Assembly: GCA_021234155.1 (NCBI GenBank)
Contig: JAJEKV010000200.1
Coordinates: 152,001 to 216,000 of the forward strand
Direction of reading: 5' to 3'
From: Isoetes taiwanensis
Taxonomy: Eukaryota; Streptophyta; Lycopodiopsida; Isoetales; Isoetaceae
DNA: 64,000 nucleotides
Under the pieces are notes generated by a model. That model was not told the origin of the DNA, ran no database searches, and saw only the letters and a program-made list of their open reading frames with translations. Below are positions 35,473-47,661 of the stretch, in pieces. Every line of letters begins with the position of its first letter. Within the stretch, counting starts at the first letter, position 1. Made by a program: the position numbers and the translations under genes.

Positions 35473-37285
35473 TATATGCATGTTGCTAGTTACAAGTTAT
35501 TGAAGATGAAAGCCATAATCTGCTAAGATGTCCTGCTTTTGAGATGGTCAGGAACCGTTATTTAACTTTAGCATTCCATTCCACGCTTCCACAATTTCTC
35601 AGAGCCCCATCTATGCAAGATTGGGCATTATACATACTTGAGATTCTGGATTAGCATCTTCAATTATTGCGACCTCAATAGTCATCGCCTACTTATATTT
35701 TCTTCTTGCTTGTCTAGTATCATCATTACTGCAAAGGTTTTTCCCTTGAAAACCTTTCGAGGTTTTTTAATCCTAGTAGGAATGGTTGTACTAGGCCATT
35801 CTCCGGGTCCCATGGCATTCTATTCTATTCTATTCTATTCATCTCTCAAGCATATTTCGCATTGAGTGGAGAGGACTACTAGCTTAGAAATTAGTATATC
35901 TATGCAAAGATTGGACGCATGGTCCAAGATTGAATGTTTTGTCTAAAAAAAAGAAATTATGCTTTATAATGCAATTTCTAGTACAATAAGAAGATGAATC
36001 AATGAATAGTAGTATTCAGCCCAATGTGAAAAAGAAGTTTTGTCACTTTCACATTTGGGGCATCTTAGATCACCATCACTGCTACAATCTATAAGATGAG
36101 GCGACCATTTATACATAGGAATTGATAGAGAAAAAAGCCCAGACCTCATTTGAGCATATTATAAGGAACACCCAAGAGTGTGCAACAAAGACGTCAGAAT
36201 CCTAAGGTCCTTTTGGTTTATCCCAAGATGATGCCATATGAGATCATTCACATTATTGGAGGACCAATATTTATCTACATCAATAATTTTGATAAAGGCA
36301 AGTGTTGGGCAAACTTTAGTATAAGTTGTTAGTTAGTTAGTTAGTTAGTCAGTGGTTAGTTTGTATATCTAATATTAAATATAGTCGGTTGAAAGTAAAT
36401 TTTCTATCAAATTATTTTAGAACTTTCTACTAACACAGTGCAAAATCTCAAGACTTAAAATAATGCATTACCTAAAAAATTCTGTTAGACCAAAAAGGTT
36501 TGCTTAACCTTACCAACAAATGCACCTTCGAAGCAATATGGCCTGCCAGAAACTTGTCTTTTTAATGCTTCGAATGCCAGAAACTCGTATGCCTAGTCAA
36601 CGGTTCCCATTATAGCAACATTGGGTCAAATGTCATCTAGGTCAAATATGACATCACACTAACGTCCACATTACATCCCATAGCAGCATGGACATCAGAG
36701 TGCAAAGTCTAGTGCGATATAGACATGACGTCACCAAGGATGTGTACAGTTGTAGTGTGTAAATAACACTAGCGAATACTTTTCCGGTATTTTATTAGCG
36801 TTTGTGTACATATATATACACAAAATAATATGCAAGTATTGATTTAGGTGCATGAAAAATACACTAAAGCAGATAGAATATGGGCCAAAAGATGTAAAAA
36901 ATTGATTAGGGACAGAGAATATGTGCAAAGGTAGTTTCTCATCTTGAACATGTAGAAATATTTTATGGGGTATACATGCAAAGGGATGGATGGGATTTAT
37001 GAAAAGGGGTTACTGTTATAAACAATGGTAAATAAGGGATATTTGCCTGACCCTATCTTCGCAGATGGTATATCAAGCTTAAATCGAATTGTACCTTTTA
37101 GTGCGAACGGGGCAAAAAACAATCCAATGGGCAAAATTGCTCATGATGGCCTAAGTCAAGGGTCGAACAAACTACAACCATTTGGTCCACTTACGCCATT
37201 GCAATGAAGACATGTTCTTGCCGCAGAGCTAACCTTAGAAAGCAGAAGAAGTGCTTATGTCTATTGACGTTAAGTTACTTAAATC
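35473..37285. other. Non-coding stretch; ATTCT microsatellite
   Basis: Begins with the right TSD of TE1. A pure (ATTCT)n run lies at 35817-35840 and a (TTAG)n run at about 36327-36350. No gene is recognised. Confidence 0.5.
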
Positions 37286-37300
37286 TTGTAATAGACTATC

Positions 37301-37510
37301 TTTTTTTTTTTTTCTTTTTTCTTTTTGAAGGACATCAAACCCTATATTGAAAGTCCAAGTCAAAAGACAGGTACAACTACACCTGCAAAATTAAAATCTC
37401 AGAGGATAATCATGATCCACTTAGTAGGACCACTAGCCTATGCATAAGACAAAACACTCAAATAAGTCTCAAAGATCAGCTGACGCTTGACAGGAGCAAG
37501 CAAAGAGCAA
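37301..37510 (-). mobile_element. 5'-truncated LINE 3' end with 15-bp TSD
   Basis: A T-rich run (37301-37326; poly(A) on the minus strand) and about 180 bp of 3'-UTR-like sequence, flanked by the perfect direct repeat TTGTAATAGACTATC at 37286-37300 and 37511-37525. No coding sequence remains. Poly(A) and TSD mark a LINE or LINE-mobilised insertion. Confidence 0.85.
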
Positions 37511-37525
37511 TTGTAATAGACTATC

Positions 37526-38190
37526 TTGAGCTTTGTACTATAAATTTCAAACATTTTCTTTTACAATCAACTGGAGAAAATCACGGGAGCCGCTAACGTG
37601 ATCTTTTGCTTGAAAACAAGACATATATTGAATTCCCATCTTGAAATTGTGGCTATATATAATGCATTGTGTGGGGGAGAGGAATTAACTTCAACTAAAT
37701 TTTTATATGGGACTGCGCAAACCTATGTGCGGCAAAGTCCTAGGCGCTTCACAGAATTTCCGGTTCAAAAAATAATTTTTCGATTCACTTGAAATATAGT
37801 AGGATATATGGTCGATAGGAACAAGTAACACACAGACGCTTCACATCTCATTAGAGGGAGCTAATATGGAAGACTTTTTACTTTGCGGCAGTAAGCTACT
37901 CATTGACAAAATATTACTCATTAGAGGCGCATTTTCCTAGGAACATGACCTGTTTATGTTATTTTTGCTAGAATTTAATACTATATTGTGCTTTCTTTAT
38001 AGGCTTCAAATTTATTTTAGTATTCTTTTGTTTATGAGATCTGAAGGAAATTTTTCGAACCAAAATTTTATTCGTAGGATAAGTCCCATTCAAATCTGCA
38101 GATGCTTGTTCATCCTAAGGCTAGAAAGAAATTTTCCCATTCATTTCAAGTACTTTGTCATACACTGGCGCAAACACAAGAAGTACTAGG
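37526..38190. other. Non-coding stretch
   Basis: No gene, repeat or regulatory site can be supported between the right TSD of the LINE fragment and the foldback at 38191. Confidence 0.4.
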
Positions 38191-38344
38191 TAATTGCCCG
38201 GAGGAGGCTGATTCTGCCCTGTAAAGGGCTTCGGCGGCGCCACCAGACGAGGCGGAGCACGAGGCGGAGCCGCGAGTGCGCCGTCGAGTCTGGCGGCGCC
38301 GCCGGAGCCCGTTACAGGCGGAATGAGCCGAGTCTGGGCAATTA
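38191..38344. mobile_element. Small GC-rich foldback (MITE-like)
   Basis: Arms of about 60 bp: TAATTGCCC at the outer edge, then GCCTGTAA/GGGCT and CGGCGGCGCCA blocks mirrored on the right side, ending GGGCAATTA at 38344. The interior is GC-rich (GAGGCGGAGC repeats) in an AT-rich neighbourhood. No clear TSD. It could be a small MITE or half of a composite with the next element. Confidence 0.6.
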
Positions 38345-38348
38345 CTGG

Positions 38349-39126
38349 ACGTAATGACCAAATGGTTCAAATTTCCAGGAATAGCTTTGCTTGATCTGGC
38401 CATCCTGCATATTGCTTCTACTTCTAGTTTCTGGCATAGGTCTTGCATACTTCTTCTGGTTTCCGGCACAAATAGATGAAAAAAAACCCTGAAAAAAATA
38501 GATGAAGCCTGCAAATGAGTTTAGATGGAAGCAGAGGAAGCAAATGACGTCTGCGGGCATGGCGGCTGTAGCTTTAATCGTCTCTGTTTTGGTTTTACCT
38601 TCTAGACCCTTTAATCCGTTTAAACCTCCTCAAATCTGTAGCTCCGCCGGTAGCAGAGCTGGTGGATCCATGCCGTCTCGGTTATTACACTGCAAACCTG
38701 CGCTGCAAATAGTCGGAAACAGAAGAAAAAAGCTAGCGTTGATTAGAGAGAAATACAAGCAAACATGTGATGCAAAAGGAGCTGTGAATTCTATCGTGAT
38801 TTAAGAGTCGAGCAAGGGATGAAGCAAAGATTCGAGCTGAATTTAAGAGTCGAGCAAGGAGCCGGATTTAAGAGTCGAGCAAGGGATGAAGCAAAGATTC
38901 GGCAAGAAGATGCAGAAATATGCTAAATTGCTGGAAAAATCTCGAAAACAATGCAGCGGCGAGCAGGATCAAACCTGGAAAATTATTTGGAAGATGGAAC
39001 GCCGAGCAGCGCGAGGAACAAAGGTGCCCTTTTTGAGGTGGAGAAAACAAAGGCGCCGCTCTAAACTATTGCGCCTTATAATCTTAGGCGAATATTGCCA
39101 TAATTTGAACCATTTGGTCATTACGT
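38349..39126. mobile_element. 778-bp element with perfect 25-bp TIR
   Basis: ACGTAATGACCAAATGGTTC and five more bases (38349-38373) are repeated as an exact inverted copy at 39102-39126. The interior has a short open frame (38502-38804) and three tandem copies of TTTAAGAGTCGAGCAAGG at about 38802-38883. No TSD was found. It resembles a non-autonomous DNA transposon. Confidence 0.7.
38502..38804 (+). CDS. Unrecognised 100-aa open frame inside TIR element
   Basis: Begins MKPANEFRWKQRKQ, then one hydrophobic, membrane-like segment (AAVALIVSVLVLP), and a basic C-terminal part (NRRKKLALIREKYKQ). No domain is recognised. Its place inside a short TIR element means it may be a captured exon or chance; confidence that it is a real gene is low. 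Confidence 0.25.
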   Translation: MKPANEFRWKQRKQMTSAGMAAVALIVSVLVLPSRPFNPFKPPQICSSAGSRAGGSMPSRLLHCKPALQIVGNRRKKLALIREKYKQTCDAKGAVNSIVI

Positions 39127-41299
39127 TTATTGAAAATAAGCTTGACATAGTTGGAAGCTTCCACGTGTATAAATTACATTGTTAATCAAATGAGGTGTAG
39201 TGTCATAGCGTCATGTAGGTCCTTGGGTATATCTATGCTCCTACTCATTATGAACATGAGATGTTACAAACTCTCACTATGTTTACCCACTATACACAAC
39301 CACGATTAAAGGTCGGGATCGCCCGAGCACACGTATCTCCGACCCGACGGCTCAAGCAAAATCCGTGTCTTCACATAATGGGTACCCGCATATGCTTTGG
39401 GGGTAGGATTGATAGATCTTTGGGCCAGGATTGATAGATCCGACAACTCATGGTAGTAAGTAGGATGATATGCGTAAAATATGTATCAACACAATACAAG
39501 ATCACATGCACACGCTCCACATTTATATGCAATCGATCATAGTTTGACGTATGTTCATTTATCGTAGGGAGCTCCGAGTGAAGGTGTTGGGGTTCTACAA
39601 CTGTTAGATCTGGCTATAAGAATCTGACATTCAACTGGTAATTGTCTCTCATTCCTGTTATGTTTAAGTTCGGCTCTATATTGTGCAGGTACTTTCAAGC
39701 AACAAAGCATTTACTTAAGTTGACTTTTGGTATTGGCATGAGTTTCAGTTGAACTCATTCTTGTGTTCTGTTTTGAAGTAGAAACTTTTGGATTTGGAAC
39801 CTTGTGTATTTCAGTTTAATGAACATTGTATTGGCATGAGTTTCAGTTGAACTCATTCTTGCATTCTGAAGTAGAAACTTTTGGATTTGGAACCTTGTGT
39901 ATTTCAGTTTAATGAACATTGTCTTGTGTTATGTAATTGTGTAATTGTAATGTGTAATAGTTTAGTGTGTCTAATCTGTGCAGATAATAGTTCAGATGAT
40001 ATGATAGTGCAGATAATATGGCAGATAATTGTAATGTTTAAGCTGTGCAGATAATGTTGTGTATAACAATTTATGTGCAAAAATTTCACTCAATAAATCT
40101 GTTTAAAGTGGTGCAAAATAATGCTAGTGGATGTAAAATTCTGTGTCTTAATTTAGACAGAATATTGCAGTAATCCCAGGCTACTGTTAATTATGTTTAT
40201 GCTCTGCTCTATACTGTGCAGGTACTTTCAAGCAACGAAGCATCTACTTACGGTGACTAGTTACACAAGCTTCTTAATATATCTCATGCTGCGGCAAAGT
40301 GAGTATTACGGTTTTTACTTTCATCGGCGTTTGGTTTAAGAGCACTAAAAGCGACCATCTAGGTGTTACTATATGTGCCATTTTGCTAAGGTAAATCTCT
40401 GTCTTCTGACTGATTAAGCTATGCAGAATATCGGTGTAAGTGTGATGCTCAAGAAGTATTGATAGGTAGGTATGAGATGTTCCAGATATGTAGGTGGATA
40501 TGTTCCAGATGAGATTTGCAAATATGTTGAAAAGGTAGGCATAACAATATGAGCCAAGACTTTTGCCTGTGTAGGTTGGCTCATCATATCATCATCATAT
40601 CATTTTTATTCTCTACAGTAAATCTTTTTGGTTGTTTTGGAGGGAGCAAGTCTTCAGGTTTAGCTGGTCAGTTACCAGGAAGTTCCATTTCCTGGTAAGC
40701 TTTTCAGGTATTTGGTTAACCTCCTCATCTACAGCTGGTCTAGCATGCTACTATCAGTGTGACTATTGCATTTTTTAACAAATATATTTTCTCATCATAT
40801 AGATGTTGTTGGTAGCTCAAGCACAGGATGACATTAACTACTACTTTCTGTATTTTCTTTTATTGACTAATATGACTCTGTCATTTTATGTCCTGTCATA
40901 AGAGGGAACCATACAAACCTGAATTATGTTTTAATCGTTGAAAACTCATGAGAATATAAAAGATTGAATTGTACTACAATATTCGAAACAAATCTATCTC
41001 TCTAATGTGCAACCCTTCTCATGTTTTGCCATTTTTGAATGATATAAAAATGGTAGATTAGATAATATCTGAAGTAGTTGGCACGTCCAATTATTCATTT
41101 GAGTTGTAGGGTTAAAGAAGTAAAGTATTTCTTATTTATGTTCTTCTATGCTTCCAGTTTGACATTGCTTATGTCCTTTAATCCCCTGCAATATACTTTT
41201 AAAACTATTGCCAGAACTTGCCTGGTTTGTGTTTACAATTATAACTTTAATATTCAAGAAAGATGCAATCATCTATAGTTTAGACAACCGTGATGTGTG
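39127..41299. other. Non-coding stretch with a tandem duplication
   Basis: A direct duplication of about 95 bp lies at 39732-39829 and 39830-39922 (TTGGCATGAGTTTCAGTTGA...). A second pair, GCAGGTACTTTCAAGCAAC, occurs at about 39686 and 40219. No gene is supported. Part of 40400-41290 may belong to the MYB flank. Confidence 0.45.
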
Positions 41300-42096
41300 C
41301 TGGCTCGCTTCCGACAGAACATGTCTTGCCACAGCTAACAATTTCTAGTGGATAACTTTCAAAAGCTTTTAACTTAGGAAACAACATGGAAAATAGATAA
41401 AACAAGGCTGGAAAGTCAAAAGATGATGGATTCCTCCACTGTCCATGCAATGATTCAATGATGTCTCAGAAGTAAGTATGCATACAATGATGTCAACGAT
41501 ATCTTAGCAATACAAGGCACCTGTTATATCAAAATCTGTAAAAGTGATTTTCTATAGGATGTCTATTTTAGATATAGACATATTTGATTTGGATAAATGC
41601 AGTTACCACGTTATTAAATCAGAAACACAGTTGTTTACAAAGGGATAACTATCCATTCGGATGAATAGGTTGTTCTGATATCACACAATGTACCTACATT
41701 AGTAATAAGGCATCTTTGAGAGGTAGCAGACAAAAAGTGTTGAAATGGGGCCCATAAAAACTTTCATTCCAGCCTGTTGGGAGAAAGTTACGTAGCCGTG
41801 GAAGATTGAATGCCATTTATTTTAATGCTAGAATGTTGAAGATTTGTTATGAGGACATCTGTAAGGGTGACTCATGCCCAGAGAAATTTGTTGTGGTTGA
41901 AAAGCAGCTGGAGTGTTTTAATCTAAGCATGATCCAAGGAGCTGGATCTATAGACTGGGGACATGCGTCCAATGTGGTCCAATGTCAGATGATTACTTTA
42001 TTGTCTCTTGTACATATGAAGAGGACATTTTAGCACCCCATATGCCCTCTATATACTTCCATATCAAAACCTTCTGATATTAATTTCTGGTACAGG
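41300..42096 (+). promoter_or_regulatory. Upstream region of right MYB gene
   Basis: Inverted homologue of the 22.2-24.2 kb region. Shared blocks are CATCTTTGAGAGGTAGCAGACA, GAATGCCATTTATTTTAATG and GGACATGCGTCCAATGTG. No TATA box or start site can be placed with confidence. Conservation between the two copies marks it as the shared promoter or leader. Confidence 0.45.
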
Positions 42097-42808
42097 ATGA
42101 AGAAGCGCCTGTGGTCTCCCGAAGAGGATCAAAAGCTTATTGCTTTTGTGAACCAACATGGAGCCAAAGGGTGGAATGATATTCCCCTTCACGCTGGTAA
42201 TTCATGCCCTTGTCATTTCCATACAACAGCTTATGACAGACTTTTTGAGTGCTTCATAAACCTTTTTTGAAAATTTTCTCCAGGTCTCGAACGTTCTGCC
42301 AAAAGTTGTCGTCTAAGGTGTGTCAATTACTTAAGACCTGGCATCAAAGGAGGCAAATTCTCAGCGCAAGAAAAAAAGCTTGTGTTTGAGCTCCAGGCAG
42401 TTTATGGTAACAGGTGATTAAACTGGCTGAATTCTGTTTGTTGTATATAATAACCAGTACACACACCATTCAAGATAAAGTTTTGTGGGTTTACGTTAAA
42501 ACTTCAGGTGGTCCCAGATTGCGAAGTGGGTACCCGGCCGATCGGACAATGAAATCAAAACTTTCTGGAAGAATATTGTTCGGAGATCCTCAAAGAAGAG
42601 GCAGAAGAGGCCCTTGTGTTTGGACCAACCTACAAGTTACAGGCTAGCAGTGCCCTTCGACATCGAATTCGATTTGCCAAATCTGGAAGACGCAAGTGAA
42701 AATGAAGCTCCTTTTGAAGCCGGCCCATTGGAAACCATCTCATACGATTTCATATTCGAATCATTTTTAGATGCTGACATGTTTTGCTGCTCTGCAAACA
42801 CATTATAG
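42097..42808 (+). CDS. R2R3-MYB transcription factor, three exons, 176 aa
   Basis: Exons are 42097-42196 (100 bp), 42284-42413 (130 bp) and 42508-42808, with GT-AG borders. The joined frame is open from [14 protein letters not shown] to the stop. R2 shows [16 protein letters not shown], then [12 protein letters not shown], so the third helix Trp is Cys. R3 has [30 protein letters not shown] and [13 protein letters not shown]. Then come a basic patch ([10 protein letters not shown]) and a short acidic C-terminus ([19 protein letters not shown]). The class binds DNA and regulates transcription in the nucleus; the specific pathway cannot be told. It lacks the usual residues before R2, so the protein is short. 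The Trp-to-Cys change may weaken the R2 fold. The paralog at 21.5-22.2 kb keeps that Trp but lacks the R3 helix. Confidence 0.85.
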
Positions 42809-43139
42809 ATTGTTGCCTCCCCTTTATTATTAGAACAATTCTTGTGAATATATTGACATCGTTAAGCTGCTGTTTCTTTACAGATGCTTATGAAACTTGT
42901 TATATCCTTCCCGTGTGATAAATCATTTAGATGACAAATTATTTTCCCAAAGTGTTGCATTATGGACAATTATTTTGGTGAGATTGCATTGCCTTCCAAT
43001 GAACTTGCCTGCTAATATATCTCTCCTCTTCCTCCTTTTCGCGCACATGTTCTTAAAAACGCACTTTCACTTTCATTTTGCATGTCAATCTATGAGAATC
43101 TTAAGAGTAAGCAATAGCTGGATAAGCTGCTGATTATTG
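42809..43139 (+). other. MYB 3' flank with empty insertion sites
   Basis: About 330 bp between the MYB stop and the distal duplicated block. In the inverted left copy this same stretch is split by the LINE (site equivalent to about 42985-43005, AAGGCAATGCAATCTC on the reverse strand) and by the Crypton-like element (site near 42880-42905). Confidence 0.75.
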
Positions 43140-44150
43140 TAGACTAACTAGCTTGAGGTTGTCCTTAACTTATTATTGTTATAATTCAAACATACCAAAA
43201 GATTAATTGGTTCTAATGGATGTTCTTAAATTATGAATACCCTATCTGAAAATCCTTGCAAGTAAGGTTGTGTGTGTGCATAGAAGAAGAAGAAGAAGAA
43301 GTGTGTCTCTTCCCTATGCTTCTGCAATGTGGGTTTCTCTCGTGGAATCAAAAGGAGAATCCAATAATATATTTCTACATTGAAAATAGAAGCATGTGTA
43401 ATCGATATGCTACAAAACTTATCTTGCAATAGAACTTAAGGATTCTTCACATTTGGGTTATTTGAAGGATACCCATCTTCATTCCACAACACCGACATTG
43501 ATAAACAGGTTCAAACTACGTTTTCCTTCAGCTTTTGTATGCATAGACCCTAATACTTGCTCTAAAAAATGTGAAGCATGTCTATGTTCAACAATTGCGC
43601 AAAAAAGTCCACCATAAGACCGCCAGACCATTAATGTCAGAAACACCTTGCCAACATCTGAAATATGCTATTTTGGCATATCAATATGTTGTCTCTTTTC
43701 TTCCACAACAAAACATACTATCTCTAAAACATGTTTCTTGATTCCATAGTAAGGCATGCAATCCTTATGCTTTACATCACTTCTTTCCTTGCATGGTTTC
43801 AATCTGTTCAAAATGATGTGAACTATATGAATCTTAAAATAGGTTCTATACGAATATGCCATAGAATGCAATATATGTATTGAGTTTAACAAGAGACTCC
43901 ATTGTTTCGAGTTTTTTGTGTAGAGATAAACATTGTTGTGTATCTTGTGACATTCCTTTGTGATGTCATTTAGGTTAGCATCATTGATAAGGTGCATGCT
44001 ATGATATTACAACCCCATGACTGGCATTGAAGTAAAATGGTATCTATATATACTGAAGTCCAAGTATGCATGGTCACCACCTAGAAGTGTGTGCTCGCCA
44101 CTTGACATGTATGGCCGTCACTTGTCATTTTATATGGGGGGTATATACTA
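43140..44150 (-). repeat. Right arm of inverted segmental duplication (distal part)
   Basis: Inverted match to about 10740-11830. Landmarks on the reverse strand include CATGCCTTACTATGGAATC, TGATGCTAACCTAAATGACA and TATAAAATGACAAGTGACG. A (GAA)n run at 43284-43301 is private to this copy. Open frames in it are not recognised. Confidence 0.75.
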
Positions 44151-44159
44151 TGCGTACTT

Positions 44160-46540
<2,381 letters not shown>

Positions 46541-46545
46541 TTTAC

Positions 46546-46626
<81 letters not shown>

Positions 46627-46639
46627 TTTTTATGTCCAC

Positions 46640-46784
46640 GGAGGCCAAATCGGCCATGGGACCCAAACAACAAGGGGCGTGGAAGCCCAAAAAGTATAAA
46701 GAAAAAGATAATGAGGCCAAATCGGCCATGGGACCCAAACAACAAGGGGCGTGGAAGCCCAAAAAGTATAAAGAAAAAGATAAT
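46640..46784. repeat. 72-bp tandem duplication in copy A
   Basis: Two head-to-tail copies of a 72-bp unit beginning GAGGCCAAATCGGCCATGGG. The same pair is in copy B at about 59422-59566. Because 72 is a multiple of three, both strands stay open, but no known protein is evident. Confidence 0.9.
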
Positions 46785-46885
46785 GCTAATGCTAACGGTA
46801 ATTTTGCACTACTTAAATTATCTAGACATAGCAAATCCAAGGATTGGACATTGATCTAGAATGATTGCTACGCCTCCCATGTACA

Positions 46886-47137
46886 CTACCCATTTCTTTT
46901 GCAGACGGGCTGCCCTGGCCTTGTAAGGCTCCTCCTTACGGTTACATAATTGAAGAGGAGAGAGGTCCTCTTGTATTGAAAAACTAGTCCCTTTGATATG
47001 GTTACCATGTTGAAGAATATGTAGGTGGCTGAGAGCATCATGAAACCGAACCAAATGATGTCGAGGACGATCTGGCTTTGCCGCTCCCATCCTAGTAGCA
47101 CAGACAACACTAGGAACTTCACATGAGCCTCATCCAC
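46886..47137 (-). pseudogene. Unrecognised hydrophobic coding-like fragment (copy A)
   Basis: Minus-strand frame with DEAHVKFLVLSVLLGWERQS and a hydrophobic segment (IIWFGFMMLSATYIFFNMV). Present also in copy B (59668-59916), where a 3-bp deletion keeps the frame. It may be a captured exon of a membrane protein; I cannot name it. Confidence 0.3.
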
Positions 47138-47630
47138 AGCTGAATGCGCATCAGTTTATGTCTCTGTAACCACTACAATAATCAAGGTTAAGGTACTAGT
47201 AGTAGCAGGTACTGAGACAGCATGGTCCTGTTTGCTAGTTTGACATCGCGGCTCCTGGTCCATTACGAATTGTGGAGATGGCTATACTCCCACCTCAATA
47301 TGTTCCTTTTCCAAATTTCTGCACTCCTGCATCAACACAATGCTTCTGTTGTAATGGTAATTCTGACTCTAATGTCTGCACTGAAGCATCATTTGTTCCC
47401 ATACATTGGCCATTAGAGTCTGGGACCAAAGCATGTATTAACTGTCACTAGAGGTGTGAGGATCTAAAAGCTCAGGAATTGTGTACCAATATATTATGTA
47501 TATAGCCTAACAATACTCTTGTTCCTTGCAACTGTGTGGAAGTGGGTCGTGGGGAATTAATGTAGTTACGAAGTGCTAATATATCTAGTGCTCCAAAACA
47601 TTGTACTATTTCTAAGACAACAAATGTCAC

Positions 47631-47661
47631 GGTTCTATTGCGAAGTATTCGCAATAGAACC
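47631..47661. repeat. Perfect hairpin, 14-bp arms (copy A)
   Basis: GGTTCTATTGCGAA, loop GTA, then the exact complement. The same hairpin is in copy B (60410-60440) and, with the outer base changed, at 63828-63857. In each case it is followed by the block CCATTCTTTGGCAAGGGACG. Confidence 0.9.
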
